Assembly (NCBI GenBank): GCA_024235655.1
Contig: JACKLY010000004.1
Coordinates: 1-64,000 of the forward strand
Source of the DNA: Zoogloeaceae bacterium
GTDB lineage: Bacteria > Pseudomonadota > Gammaproteobacteria > Burkholderiales > Rhodocyclaceae
Direction of reading: 5' to 3'
Length of the DNA stretch: 64,000 nt
This document shows, one piece after another, positions 34,871 through 44,274 of the stretch (the first letter of the stretch is position 1; the number at the start of each line of letters is the position of its first letter). The notes beneath the pieces were generated by a model. It worked only from the letters and a program-made list of their open reading frames with translations, had not been told where the DNA came from and did no database searches. The position numbers were made by a program, and so were the translations under genes.

Positions 34871-34899
34871 GCGCCAAACGGGATACCCTTGGCGCTTTT
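34871..34899 (+). terminator. Terminator after the PAS kinase gene
   Basis: Stem GCGCCAA (34871-34877) pairs with TTGGCGC (34889-34895), followed by TTTT. It lies between the kinase stop and rimO, so rimO is probably transcribed separately. Confidence 0.6.
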
Positions 34900-34954
34900 C
34901 TACGATGCCCGGCATGAAATCCCGCTTGCCAGCCCTGTTTGAGACCCTTTCGTC

Positions 34955-36286
34955 ATGAGCTCCACAACTTCCATTGAAAAACCGCCGACCGTCGGCTTTG
35001 TCTCGCTTGGCTGCCCGAAAGCCACCTCCGATTCAGAACAGATCCTGACCCGACTGCGGGCCGAAGGCTACCTGATCTCCGGTTCCTACGAAGGTGCCGA
35101 TCTGGTCGTGGTCAATACCTGCGGCTTCATCGATGCCGCCGTTGAGGAGTCGCTGGATGCCATCGGCGAAGCGCTCAACGAGAACGGAAAGGTCATCGTC
35201 ACCGGCTGCCTTGGCGCCAAGGATGACGTCGTGCGCAGTGCCCATCCCTCGGTGCTGGCCATTACCGGGCCGCAGGCGACCGATGAGGTAATGCACCATG
35301 TGCATACCCACCTGCCGCAACCGCACGACCCCTTCACCAGCCTGGTGCCGGCACAGGGCATCCGCCTGACGCCGCAGCACTACGCCTACATCAAGATTTC
35401 CGAAGGCTGCAACCACAGCTGCACCTTCTGCATCATTCCCTCCATGCGCGGCCCGCTGGTCAGCCGGCCGATCGGCGATGTGCTGCAGGAAGCGAAGAAC
35501 CTGGCCGAAGCCGGCGTCAAGGAAGTGCTGATCATTTCGCAGGACACCAGTGCCTACGGTGTCGACCTCAAGTACCGCATGGGCTTCTGGGGCGGCCGCC
35601 CGGTCAAGACCCGGCTCAAGGAGTTGTGCGAGGCGCTGGGCGAATTCGGTATCTGGGTACGCCTGCACTACGTCTATCCGTACCCCTCGGTCGATGAACT
35701 GATTCCGCTGATGGCTGAGGGCAAGATCCTGCCGTATCTGGATGTGCCGTTCCAGCACGCCAGCCCGCGTGTGCTGAAGGCCATGAAACGCCCGGCCAGC
35801 GCCGAGAACAACCTTGAGCGCATCCGTGCCTGGCGCGCCATTTGCCCGGACATCACGATCCGCTCGACCTTCATTGCCGGTTTCCCCGGCGAGACCGATG
35901 CCGAGTTCGAGGAACTCTTGGCCTTCCTCGAAGAGGCCCGGCTGGATCGGGTCGGCTGCTTTGCCTACTCGCCGGTAGAGGGCGCGGTGGCCAATACGCT
36001 GGCTCCTGCCGTGCCTGACGAGGTGCGTGAAGAACGCAAGCGCCAGCTGATGGAACTGCAGGAAGACATCTCGGCGGAACTGATGGCTGCCAAGATCGGC
36101 CGCGAGATCGACGTACTGGTCGATGAAGTGGATGAAGAGGGCGCTATCGCCCGCAGCAAGGCCGACGCCCCGGAGATTGATGGCCTCGTCTATATCGACG
36201 GTGTTTTCGACGTTGAACCGGGTGATTTCATCAAGGTGCGTGTCGTCGATACCGATGCGCACGACCTCTACGCCGAGCGCATCTAG
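34955..36286 (+). CDS. rimO: Ribosomal protein S12 methylthiotransferase RimO
   Basis: A radical-SAM enzyme that methylthiolates the conserved Asp of ribosomal protein S12. It is 443 residues. The N-terminal UPF0004 domain supplies three Cys (in SLGCPKA, NTCGF and TGCLGA) for the auxiliary cluster. The radical-SAM motif CxxxCxxC is at Cys152, Cys156 and Cys159, and a C-terminal TRAM domain (about 375-443) binds S12. It ends 7 bases before the FAD-linked dehydrogenase gene. All key cysteines are present. Confidence 0.97.
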   Translation: MSSTTSIEKPPTVGFVSLGCPKATSDSEQILTRLRAEGYLISGSYEGADLVVVNTCGFIDAAVEESLDAIGEALNENGKVIVTGCLGAKDDVVRSAHPSVLAITGPQATDEVMHHVHTHLPQPHDPFTSLVPAQGIRLTPQHYAYIKISEGCNHSCTFCIIPSMRGPLVSRPIGDVLQEAKNLAEAGVKEVLIISQDTSAYGVDLKYRMGFWGGRPVKTRLKELCEALGEFGIWVRLHYVYPYPSVDELIPLMAEGKILPYLDVPFQHASPRVLKAMKRPASAENNLERIRAWRAICPDITIRSTFIAGFPGETDAEFEELLAFLEEARLDRVGCFAYSPVEGAVANTLAPAVPDEVREERKRQLMELQEDISAELMAAKIGREIDVLVDEVDEEGAIARSKADAPEIDGLVYIDGVFDVEPGDFIKVRVVDTDAHDLYAERI

Positions 36287-36293
36287 CATCGCC

Positions 36294-37688
36294 ATGCTGG
36301 TTGAAGCCCTCAGGCAGATCGTCGGCAGCGGCAATGTGCTGCTTGGGGACGACATGGCACCGGCGCTGGTTGATTGGCGCGGTCGTTACCGAGGTGCTGC
36401 GCAATGCCTGGTTCGCCCCGGCTCAACGGCCGAAGTGGCAGCGGTCGTCCGCTGTTGCAGGGACGCGGGCGTGCCCATCGTGCCGCAGGGAGGGAACACC
36501 AGCCTGTGCGGCGGGTCGATTCCGGATGCCAGTGGCACAGCCGTGGTGGTCAGCCTGCAACGGATGAACCGCCTCCGGGCCATTGATCCGGAGAACAATA
36601 CCCTCACCGCGGAGGCTGGCTGCGTGCTGTCGACAGTGCAGCAGGCGGCGCGCGATGCCGGTCGGCTCTTTCCCCTGTCGCTGGCCGCCGAAGGTTCGGC
36701 CCAACTGGGCGGCAACCTGTCGACCAATGCCGGCGGGGTACAGGTGCTGCGTTACGGCAATACACGGGAACTGACCCTGGGGCTGGAAGTGGTGCTGCCC
36801 TCAGGTGAAATCTGGGATGGCCTGCGAGGCCTGCGCAAGGACAATACCGGCTATGACCTCAAGCACCTGTTCATCGGTGCCGAGGGAACGCTGGGCATCA
36901 TCACCGCGGCGACGATGAAACTGTTTCCGTTGCCGACGGCTGTCGCTACGGCTTGGGTAGCCATCGATTCGCCGCAACAGGCGATTACCCTGCTGACTGC
37001 CCTGCAATCCGAGTTCGGGCCACAGCTCACAGCCTGCGAGCTGGTGTCCGAAATTTCCCTGGGCCTGGTATTGCAGCATATTCCCGCTACGGCACGCCCG
37101 CTGGAGGTGAGCCCCTGGTATGTGCTGGTCGAGCTTTCATCCGGCGGTGACGATGCCGATCTCGGTGCCTGGCTGGAAGCCTATCTGGCCAGTGCCATTG
37201 AAAAACGCCTGTGCACCGATGCCGTGCTGGCGCAAAGCAAGGCACAGGCACAACGGCTGTGGGCCTTGCGCGAGAATATTTCCGAAGCGCAGAAAATCGA
37301 AGGGCTCAGCATCAAGCATGATGTGTCACTGCCGATCTCGCGGCTTGCCGGCTTCATTGCCTGTGCCGATGCCGTGCTGGCGACAGCCTACCCCGGCCTG
37401 CGCGTGGTGACTTTTGGCCATGTCGGCGACGGCAACCTGCACTACAACCTGTCCATGCCGGCCAGCAGCGACAATGCCGCACTGATCGCCGCCCAGCCCG
37501 AGGTCAACCGGATTGTTCACGATCTGGTGCACGAAAATGGGGGCAGCATCAGTGCCGAGCACGGTGTCGGCCAGCTCAAGCGCGAGGAAATCCTGCGCTA
37601 CAAGAGCCCGGTGGAAATGGACATGATGCGGGCGGTGAAGCAGGCGCTTGATCCGCTCGGGTTGATGAATCCGGGCAAGGTGCTCTGA
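36294..37688 (+). CDS. FAD-linked D-2-hydroxyacid dehydrogenase (GlcD/DLD-like)
   Basis: A flavoprotein oxidising a D-2-hydroxyacid such as D-lactate, D-glycolate or D-2-hydroxyglutarate. It is 464 residues from the ATG at 36294. The PCMH-type FAD domain (about 35-215) shows VPQGGNTSLCGGS and NLSTNAGG. The C-terminal FAD-oxidase cap has the metal-site HVGDGNLHYN near 380 and ends SAEHGVGQLKRE. It is read downstream of rimO. Which hydroxyacid is used cannot be read from sequence. Confidence 0.9.
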   Translation: MLVEALRQIVGSGNVLLGDDMAPALVDWRGRYRGAAQCLVRPGSTAEVAAVVRCCRDAGVPIVPQGGNTSLCGGSIPDASGTAVVVSLQRMNRLRAIDPENNTLTAEAGCVLSTVQQAARDAGRLFPLSLAAEGSAQLGGNLSTNAGGVQVLRYGNTRELTLGLEVVLPSGEIWDGLRGLRKDNTGYDLKHLFIGAEGTLGIITAATMKLFPLPTAVATAWVAIDSPQQAITLLTALQSEFGPQLTACELVSEISLGLVLQHIPATARPLEVSPWYVLVELSSGGDDADLGAWLEAYLASAIEKRLCTDAVLAQSKAQAQRLWALRENISEAQKIEGLSIKHDVSLPISRLAGFIACADAVLATAYPGLRVVTFGHVGDGNLHYNLSMPASSDNAALIAAQPEVNRIVHDLVHENGGSISAEHGVGQLKREEILRYKSPVEMDMMRAVKQALDPLGLMNPGKVL

Positions 37689-37706
37689 CCCGGATTCTTC
37701 TGTTGT

Positions 37707-38573
37707 TCAATGCAGGGTAGGCTTGGGCGGGGCGGCTTCGTCAAACAGTTGCGCAATGTCTTCCGGGCTGAAGCGATAGTCGCGGTTGCAGATGTCGTCG
37801 CGGATCACCACTTCACCATGTTCGGCAATGATCGAGTCGACTTCCGTTCTTCCCAGTTGCAGCAGCATGCTGCGTACCTTTTCCCAGTCTTCCGGGCAGT
37901 GATAGCTTACCGAACGCGGCTCGAACAGGCGCTTGTCTTCCTCGGTAAACAGCCGGGTGAGCAAGGCTTCCGGGCGTAGCGTCAGCAGTTCCTCGTCTTT
38001 CACTGTCGATGCCAGGTGTTCAATGCGAGTCCAGCCATCGGGGTCGCGCTCATCAGCCGTCGGCAGCTTCTGCAGAAAAAGCCCGGCTGCGGCGTTCTGA
38101 TTGGCGGCAAGAAAGAGGCGTGAGGGTTGCTGTTCGGATTGCGCCAGATAGTGTTCGAAAATTTCGGCAATGCTTTCGCCTGAGAGCGGCACGAAGCTCT
38201 GATAGGGCAATTCTGCCTGCAGATTGTCCAGTGTCAGTCGCAGTTGGCCGTCGCCGACCAGTTCGCGCAGGGGCGCATCGGCAATATCCGCTGCGTGCCG
38301 CGCCATGCCGCGGATCTTCAGATCCTGCGTGCAATCGAGAATCAGCGACTTGAGAGCGGCGTGGCCCGAGAGCTGGAAGGAAAGCCGGCCGGCCTGCTTC
38401 AGGTTGCCGCCGATCAGGGTGGCTGTGGCGGTCATTTCACCGAGCAGGCGCGAGACGACAGGAGGATAGCCACGATCAGCCTGCATTGCCTGCCAGGCCG
38501 AACCAAGGTGGACATAGGCACCCCGGATGTCCAGGTCTTCGAGCAGGAAGCGGAGGATGTAGTTGTCAGCCAT
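37707..38573 (-). CDS. hslO: Hsp33-family redox chaperone with incomplete zinc site
   Basis: A cytoplasmic holdase chaperone normally activated by oxidation of a four-cysteine zinc centre. It is 288 residues from the ATG at 38573; an ATG at 38588 overlaps the previous stop and is also possible. The body matches Hsp33 (RFLLEDLDIRGAYVHLG; LLGEMTATATLIGGNLK; EEVDSI-type linker). The usual CxC is read as Y-x-C (Cys226) and the usual CxxC as D-x-x-C (Cys262), so only two of four zinc ligands remain. The redox switch may be altered or lost. Immediately downstream of the ArsC/Spx-like gene. Confidence 0.9.
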   Translation of the reverse strand: MADNYILRFLLEDLDIRGAYVHLGSAWQAMQADRGYPPVVSRLLGEMTATATLIGGNLKQAGRLSFQLSGHAALKSLILDCTQDLKIRGMARHAADIADAPLRELVGDGQLRLTLDNLQAELPYQSFVPLSGESIAEIFEHYLAQSEQQPSRLFLAANQNAAAGLFLQKLPTADERDPDGWTRIEHLASTVKDEELLTLRPEALLTRLFTEEDKRLFEPRSVSYHCPEDWEKVRSMLLQLGRTEVDSIIAEHGEVVIRDDICNRDYRFSPEDIAQLFDEAAPPKPTLH

Positions 38574-38584
38574 GATGCTTTCCG

Positions 38585-38944
38585 TCATTTCAGTTTTTCG
38601 TAGCTGGCCGGGTCGAAGCCAACCAGCAAGGCCTTGCCGGTATCGAGTACCGGGCGTTTGATCAGGCTGGGATACTCGGCCATCAGTGCCAGCGCCTTTG
38701 CCTCGTCGACATCCGCACGCTGCTCTTCGCTGAGCTTGCGCCACATCATGCCACGGGTATTCAGCAGCTTTTCCCAGCCGGCACGGGCAACCCAATCCGG
38801 CAGATGGGCTGCGGCCACGCCCGCCTTCTTGTAATCGATGAATTCATGGGCAATGTCATGCTCGGCGAGAAAGGCCAGCGCCTTTTTCATCGTGTCGCAG
38901 TTCTTTATGCCGTAGGCACGGCAAGGTGTTTTCGCTTTGTTCAT
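38585..38944 (-). CDS. ArsC/Spx-family reductase-like protein (YffB type)
   Basis: A 119-residue thioredoxin-fold protein. The N-terminal motif GIKNCDTMKKAL (near residues 12-23) has the single Cys typical of YffB rather than the CxxC of Spx. RPVLDTG near 97 is the conserved Arg-Pro segment of the ArsC fold. True arsenate reduction is unlikely; a glutathione-dependent thiol role is suggested by the family. It sits between mscS-like and hslO, with its stop overlapping a possible hslO start. Confidence 0.88.
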   Translation of the reverse strand: MNKAKTPCRAYGIKNCDTMKKALAFLAEHDIAHEFIDYKKAGVAAAHLPDWVARAGWEKLLNTRGMMWRKLSEEQRADVDEAKALALMAEYPSLIKRPVLDTGKALLVGFDPASYEKLK

Positions 38945-38956
38945 GTCTCGTTGCTT

Positions 38957-39865
38957 TCAGTTCTTGCTGCCGTCGTCCATGCGCACATTGATGGTGCCGG
39001 AGCGAACATGCAGGTCACGTTGCGGGAAGGGGATTTCAATGTCGGCAGCGATCAGCTCATCGTGAATTGCCCACATGTAGCGGGCTTCGGTGTTGGCAGG
39101 GCGGTCGACGAAATTCGGGCCAACCCATACCGTAAGCTGGAAGTCGAGCGAGGAATCCCCCATCCCGACCAGCCAGACGTCGCATTTGTGTGTCGTGTCC
39201 TCGTAGGTGCATTCGACCTTTCTGGCAGCGCGCAGGCCGGCTTCACGCACGGCAAGCTTGTCCGAGCCATAGGCCACGCCAAACGGAATGCGCATGCGGC
39301 GCAGGCGGTTGTTGAAAGTCCAGTTCACCACCCGGCCATTGATGAATTCCGAGTTCGGGACGATTACATCCACTTCATCGTTGGTGGTGACCCGGGTATA
39401 GCGCAGGCCGATTTCGCGGACGTGGCCGCGTACGCCTGACTCGAGGTCAACAAAGTCACCGACTTTGAGTGTCTTTTCCAGCAGCAGGATGATGCCGGAG
39501 ATGAAGTTGCCGACGATATTCTGCAGGCCAAGACCGATACCGACGCCGATAGCACCGCCGACCAGGGCAAAACTGGCGAGATTGAAACCGACCATGTTGA
39601 GGCCGAACAGGGTGCCGAGAATCCAGATGATGTAGCGGATTACCCGTGCCCAGGCGTAGATGCTGCTCTTGCTGGCTGCCAGCCGGGCATTGTGTTCGGC
39701 CATGCGGCAGACGGCACGTTCCAGCAGGGAGGCAATCCACCAGGCAAGGAAGATGATCAGCACAATGCCGAACAGCTTTGCCGCGGTGATTTCCATCGAC
39801 CCCATGGTCAGCAGCGGGTAATGTATCCAGCCAATGGCCGAGTTCAGATTGTTCTCCGAGAACAT
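38957..39865 (-). CDS. MscS-family mechanosensitive channel
   Basis: A small-conductance mechanosensitive channel homologue that releases solutes on hypo-osmotic shock. It is 302 residues with three to four hydrophobic segments (first about 24-44) and the pore-lining TM3 signature LVGGAIGVGIGLGLQNIVGN near residue 90, then the beta domain (DFVDLESGVRGHVREIGLRYT) and a cytoplasmic alpha/beta tail. It is followed after 12 bases by the ArsC-like gene. No cyclic-nucleotide or other sensor domain is attached. Confidence 0.92.
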   Translation of the reverse strand: MFSENNLNSAIGWIHYPLLTMGSMEITAAKLFGIVLIIFLAWWIASLLERAVCRMAEHNARLAASKSSIYAWARVIRYIIWILGTLFGLNMVGFNLASFALVGGAIGVGIGLGLQNIVGNFISGIILLLEKTLKVGDFVDLESGVRGHVREIGLRYTRVTTNDEVDVIVPNSEFINGRVVNWTFNNRLRRMRIPFGVAYGSDKLAVREAGLRAARKVECTYEDTTHKCDVWLVGMGDSSLDFQLTVWVGPNFVDRPANTEARYMWAIHDELIAADIEIPFPQRDLHVRSGTINVRMDDGSKN

Positions 39866-39912
39866 GGGCTACATCTCCGTATTTCGTGCCGTGCTCATCA
39901 ACGTCCTCCGGC

Positions 39913-41736
39913 TTACAGCGGGAAAAAGATCGGCAGCAGCAGCGAACAGCTGATCCACATGATCAGCAACAGCGGCACGCCGGCACGCAGGAAATCGCTG
40001 AAACGATAGCCGGCCGCACTCATCACCAGCAGGTTGGTCTGGTAGCCCATTGGCGTGGCATACGAGAAGTTTGCTCCGAACAATACGGCGAGGACGAAGG
40101 GCTCGGCAGCGACACCCAGTTGCCCGGCGATGCTGATGGCAATGGGCGTACCGACGGCTGCGGCGGCATTGTTCGAGACAAAGCTGGTCATCAGTGCCAC
40201 CAGCAGCATCAGCGAAGACATGATGGCGGTCGGTGGCAGGTGGCGGACAAGCGCGAGGTATTCATGTGCCAGCATGTCGGTGCCGCCGGTGGCGGTCAGG
40301 GCGCCACCCAGCGCCAGGCTGGAAACAACGATAAGGACAATCTTGGAAGAGAGGGCGCGCCCGATTTCGCGCCAGTCCAGGCAGCCGGCGGCAATCATGG
40401 CCAGCACGCCAGCCATGGCACTGACGGCAATCGGCAGGATCTTGGTGGCAGCAAAGAACACCACCACGGTCATGATGAGCAGGGCCTTGACGGCATGCTC
40501 GCTGCGCGGGAGTGGCATGCTGCCATCAAGCACCAGCACGTCGGCCTGCTTGACCTGGGTGAGGGCGTCGGCCTCCCCCTGAACCAGCAGCACGTCGCCT
40601 GCTTGCAGGCGAATGGTGGCAATGTCATCTGCCTGACGAACATCTTCCCGTCCGACACGACGCAAGCCAAGCACGATCAGCCCGAAACGTTCAGCGAAAC
40701 GCAGTGCGCGCAGCGTATTGCCATTCAGGCTGGAGTTATCGGTTACAACGATTTCAGCCAGTTGCTGATGCGATTTATTGCTCTCGCCTTCCTTTTCTTC
40801 CTTGTCCTTTTCCTTCTCTGCTGCATTGTCCTCAAGGTCATGCAGGCTGAACTTCAAAGATGCCTCGAATTCCTTCAGGTTGGCCGGGGTATCACGCACC
40901 AGCAGACGATCGCCCGCGTGCAGCTTGACGGTGGGGAAGCGCACCAGATGCAGATCTCCCCGGCGCAGTTCAAGCACCTGTATGCGTCCTCCGGCTTTGG
41001 CCATGGCTTCACGCAGGGTCATTGGTTCGCTCAAGCCTTCTTCGGTGACATGGAGCCAGGCATCGAAAACACGTGGACGCGTGTCTTTCATCATCATGCT
41101 GCGTTCCGGCATGATCCGGGGCAGCACCAGCCAGAGGTAGAGCAGGGCAGGAACCGCCGCTACTGCGACCAGCGGATAAAAATCGAACATGCCGAAGCGG
41201 GGCAGGCCGAGATCGGCCGCAATCGAAACGACGAGCAGATTGGTGGAGGTGCCGATGGTGGTCGCCATGCCGCCGACCAGCACCGCGTAGTTCATCGGCA
41301 TCAACAGGCGCGAGGCCGACTGCCGCGTACGCAGTGCGAGGCCGACCAGTACCGGCAGCATGATGACCACGATCGGGGTGTCGTTGACGAAACCGCTGGA
41401 AAGCATGCAGACCACCAGTGTCAGCAAGAGCGAGCTGTTCGGGTGCTTGATCCAGAGGCGGGAAAGCTGCCGCGCGACAGGCTCCAGCGCACCGGTAACG
41501 ACCAATGCGCGTCCCAGCATCATCAACGAACAAATGGCCACGAGCGCTTCATGGCCAAAGCCGCGAAAAGCGTCAGCGGCCGTAAAGCCAGGATAGGGAA
41601 AAACGGTAAAGCCGATGACCAGCGAGACCAGCACAAAAAGCGCCGTGGTTGCAATGGGCAGTTTTTCCCAGGCAAACAGCGTGAAGGCGATGGCGGTAAG
41701 CACCAGCACCGCCAACATGTGCATATCGGCAGTCAA
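39913..41736 (-). CDS. SLC13-family permease with tandem RCK_C domains
   Basis: A 607-residue integral membrane transporter of the ArsB/NhaD-SLC13 type. About eleven hydrophobic segments are split by a central cytoplasmic insert (about 205-395) containing two TrkA-C/RCK_C domains (ELRRGDLHLVRFP...LLVRD and GREDVRQADDIATIRLQAGDVLLVQG). These regulate transport by ligand binding in the family. Likely substrates are sulfate, dicarboxylates or other anions; not resolvable here. It is 48 bases upstream of the MscS gene on the same strand. Confidence 0.9.
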   Translation of the reverse strand: MTADMHMLAVLVLTAIAFTLFAWEKLPIATTALFVLVSLVIGFTVFPYPGFTAADAFRGFGHEALVAICSLMMLGRALVVTGALEPVARQLSRLWIKHPNSSLLLTLVVCMLSSGFVNDTPIVVIMLPVLVGLALRTRQSASRLLMPMNYAVLVGGMATTIGTSTNLLVVSIAADLGLPRFGMFDFYPLVAVAAVPALLYLWLVLPRIMPERSMMMKDTRPRVFDAWLHVTEEGLSEPMTLREAMAKAGGRIQVLELRRGDLHLVRFPTVKLHAGDRLLVRDTPANLKEFEASLKFSLHDLEDNAAEKEKDKEEKEGESNKSHQQLAEIVVTDNSSLNGNTLRALRFAERFGLIVLGLRRVGREDVRQADDIATIRLQAGDVLLVQGEADALTQVKQADVLVLDGSMPLPRSEHAVKALLIMTVVVFFAATKILPIAVSAMAGVLAMIAAGCLDWREIGRALSSKIVLIVVSSLALGGALTATGGTDMLAHEYLALVRHLPPTAIMSSLMLLVALMTSFVSNNAAAAVGTPIAISIAGQLGVAAEPFVLAVLFGANFSYATPMGYQTNLLVMSAAGYRFSDFLRAGVPLLLIMWISCSLLLPIFFPL

Positions 41737-41859
41737 GCTATGAGTCCCCTTCTGCGAGGTGCGCGCACTTGGCGTCTGGCGCGAACCCGATTATTCCGGA
41801 ACAAGTGACTGCAGTTTATCCGGTTTGAACCGATCCTGTCCGCGTCTGGGCGCGGCACA

Positions 41860-44181
41860 TCAGCCGCGCAGCTTGGCAAAGGCGGCGGCCATTGATCCTT
41901 GAGGCTGTTGTTGCGGGCGTGAATCGCGGCGCTGGGGTGGCTGGTTCTGGCCCGGCCGGCCGCCGGCTGCGGATGCCCCCGGTTTCTTCGCCACCGGCGT
42001 ATCCGACATGCGCATGGTCAGCGCGACGCGCTGGCGCTGCAGGTCGACTTCCAGCACCTTGACCTTGACGATGTCGCCGGCCTTGACCACCTCGTGCGGG
42101 TCCTTGACGAACTTGTCGGCCAGTGCGGAAACGTGGACGAGGCCGTCCTGATGCACGCCGATATCCACGAAGGCGCCAAAGTTGGCGACGTTGGTGACGA
42201 CGCCTTCGAGCATCATCCCCGGCTCGAGGTCGGAAAGCTTCTCGACGCCTTCGCGGAAGGTCGCCGCCTTGAACTCCGGGCGTGGATCGCGGCCCGGCTT
42301 TTCCAGTTCCTTGAGGATGTCCTGCACGGTCGGCAGGCCGAATTTGTCATCGACATACTTGGCGGCGTTCACCGTTTTGACCACGCGTGAATCGCCGACC
42401 ACTTCCTTGATGCCCTTCTTGATGTCGGCGAGGATGCGCTCGACCACCGGGTAGGCTTCCGGGTGTACCGCCGAGGCGTCGAGCGGGTTGTCGCCATTCA
42501 TCACGCGCAGGAAGCCGGCGGCCTGCTCGAAGGTCTTGTCGCCGAGGCGCGGCACCGAGAGCAGCGCCTTGCGGTCGGCGAAGGTGCCGTGCAGGTCGCG
42601 GTGCGAAACAATGTTGGCGGCAAGGCTGGCGTTCAGCCCCGAGATGCGGGTGAGCAGGGCGACCGAGGCGGTGTTTACGTCGACGCCTACGGCGTTAACG
42701 CAATCCTCGACAATGGCATCCAGCGTCTTCGCCAGCTTGCTCTGCGACACATCGTGCTGGTACTGGCCGACGCCGATGGCCTTCGGCTCGATCTTCACCA
42801 GTTCGGCCAGCGGATCCTGCAGACGACGGGCGATCGACACCGCGCCGCGCAGGCTGACATCGAGCTCCGGGAATTCCTTCGCTGCAAACGCCGATGCCGA
42901 ATAGACCGAGGCACCGGCTTCCGAGACCATGATCTTGGTCAGCTTCATCGCCGGGTAGCGTTTCATCAGGTCTGCCACCAGCTTGTCGGTCTCGCGTGAG
43001 GCGGTGCCGTTGCCGATACTGACCAACTCGACCTGGTGCTTGGCACAGAGCGCGGCCAGCACATGCAGCGAGCCTTCCCAGTCGTTTCTCGGCTCGTGCG
43101 GGTAGATGGTGGCGGTGTCGAGCAGCTTGCCGGTGCGGTCGACAACGGCAATCTTGCAGCCGGTACGGATGCCGGGGTCAAGACCCAGCACGGCACGCGG
43201 GCCGGCCGGGGCGGCGAGCAGCAGATCCTTCAGGTTGCGGCCGAAGACGCGGATGGCCTCTTCCTCGGCGCGCTCGCGCAGCGCATTCATCAGTTCCAGC
43301 TCAAGGTGCATGAAGACCTTGATCTTCCAGGTCCAGCGTACCGTGTCGGAGAGCCACTTGTCGGCTGGCCGGCCCTGGTCCTTGATGCCGAAACGTGCCG
43401 CAATGCGCGCTTCGCAGGGGTTGTGGCCGACCGGTTTTGTCTCCTGATTGAGTTCCGAATCGAGTACCAGGGACACTTGCAGCATGCTTTCGTTGCGTCC
43501 ACGGAAGAGGGCGAGCGCCCGGTGCGAGGGAATGTCGGCCAAGGGTTCCGAGTAGTCGAAATAGTCGCGGAACTTGGCACCCTCGTTTTCCTTGCCTTCG
43601 GCAACGACCGACTTCACGACGCCGTGATCTTCCAGGTATTCACGCAGCTTGCCGAGCAGTTCGGCATCTTCGGCGAACTGCTCCATCAGGATCTGGCGGG
43701 CGCCATCGAGCACCGCCTTGGTGTCGGCAAAGCCGGCTTCAACGTTCAGGTAATTGGCGGCTTCGCTTTCCGGCACCAGCGACGGGTCATTGAGCAGGGC
43801 TTCGGCCAGCGGCGCGATACCCGCTTCACGGGCGATCTGGGCCTTGGTACGGCGTTTTTGCTTGTACGGCAGGTAAAGGTCTTCCAGGCGCTGCTTGGTC
43901 TCGGCCTGCAGGATCTCGGCCTGCAGTTCAGGCGTCAGCTTGCCCTGCTCCTCGATAGAGGCAAGGATCGCCGTCCGCCGTTCTTCCATCTCCCGCAGAT
44001 AGGTCAGGCGCTCTTCCAGCGTACGCAACTGGGTGTCGTCGAGGTTGCCGGTGACTTCCTTGCGGTAGCGGGCGATAAAGGGCACGGTGGCACCTTCGTC
44101 GAGAAGCTGGACAGTGGCGATGACTTGCGCGGCGCGGACGCCGAGTTCATTGGCAATACGTTGTTCGATGGAGGGCAGCAT
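41860..44181 (-). CDS. tex: Transcription accessory protein Tex
   Basis: A 773-residue nucleic-acid-binding protein of the Tex/Spt6-like family. Order: N-terminal helical region (FIARYRKEVTGNLDD near 35), YqgF/RNase H-like domain (LGLDPGIRTGCKIAVVD near 330), helix-hairpin-helix region (NTASVALLTRISGLN near 510) and S1 RNA-binding domain (about 640-715; GMMLEGVVTNVANFGAFVDIG). It ends in a Pro/Gln/Arg-rich tail of about 50 residues that is longer and more disordered than the core family. It is monocistronic here. Confidence 0.96.
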   Translation of the reverse strand: MLPSIEQRIANELGVRAAQVIATVQLLDEGATVPFIARYRKEVTGNLDDTQLRTLEERLTYLREMEERRTAILASIEEQGKLTPELQAEILQAETKQRLEDLYLPYKQKRRTKAQIAREAGIAPLAEALLNDPSLVPESEAANYLNVEAGFADTKAVLDGARQILMEQFAEDAELLGKLREYLEDHGVVKSVVAEGKENEGAKFRDYFDYSEPLADIPSHRALALFRGRNESMLQVSLVLDSELNQETKPVGHNPCEARIAARFGIKDQGRPADKWLSDTVRWTWKIKVFMHLELELMNALRERAEEEAIRVFGRNLKDLLLAAPAGPRAVLGLDPGIRTGCKIAVVDRTGKLLDTATIYPHEPRNDWEGSLHVLAALCAKHQVELVSIGNGTASRETDKLVADLMKRYPAMKLTKIMVSEAGASVYSASAFAAKEFPELDVSLRGAVSIARRLQDPLAELVKIEPKAIGVGQYQHDVSQSKLAKTLDAIVEDCVNAVGVDVNTASVALLTRISGLNASLAANIVSHRDLHGTFADRKALLSVPRLGDKTFEQAAGFLRVMNGDNPLDASAVHPEAYPVVERILADIKKGIKEVVGDSRVVKTVNAAKYVDDKFGLPTVQDILKELEKPGRDPRPEFKAATFREGVEKLSDLEPGMMLEGVVTNVANFGAFVDIGVHQDGLVHVSALADKFVKDPHEVVKAGDIVKVKVLEVDLQRQRVALTMRMSDTPVAKKPGASAAGGRPGQNQPPQRRDSRPQQQPQGSMAAAFAKLRG

Positions 44182-44228
44182 GCGGGGCAGGGCTTTACGG
44201 AAAGGGGCGAACTATGCAGAAACGGGGA

Positions 44229-44258
44229 GAAAAACTCAAGCGCAGACGGCCTGCGCTT
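44229..44258 (-). terminator. Terminator of the sensor kinase/EAL operon
   Basis: On the minus strand AAGCGCAG and CTGCGCTT (plus positions 44238-44245 and 44251-44258) form an 8-bp stem with a 5-base loop, followed by GAGTTTTTC. It lies 17 bases after the stop of the EAL protein gene and before the tex start. Confidence 0.78.
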
Positions 44259-44274
44259 GTTGCAGCAAGGGCGG

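Noticed and set aside
39886..41808. A 640-codon open frame on the plus strand
   Set aside because: It is antisense to the SLC13 permease gene. Its translation is Gln/His/Arg-rich with no domain, as expected from the complementary strand of GC-rich coding sequence.
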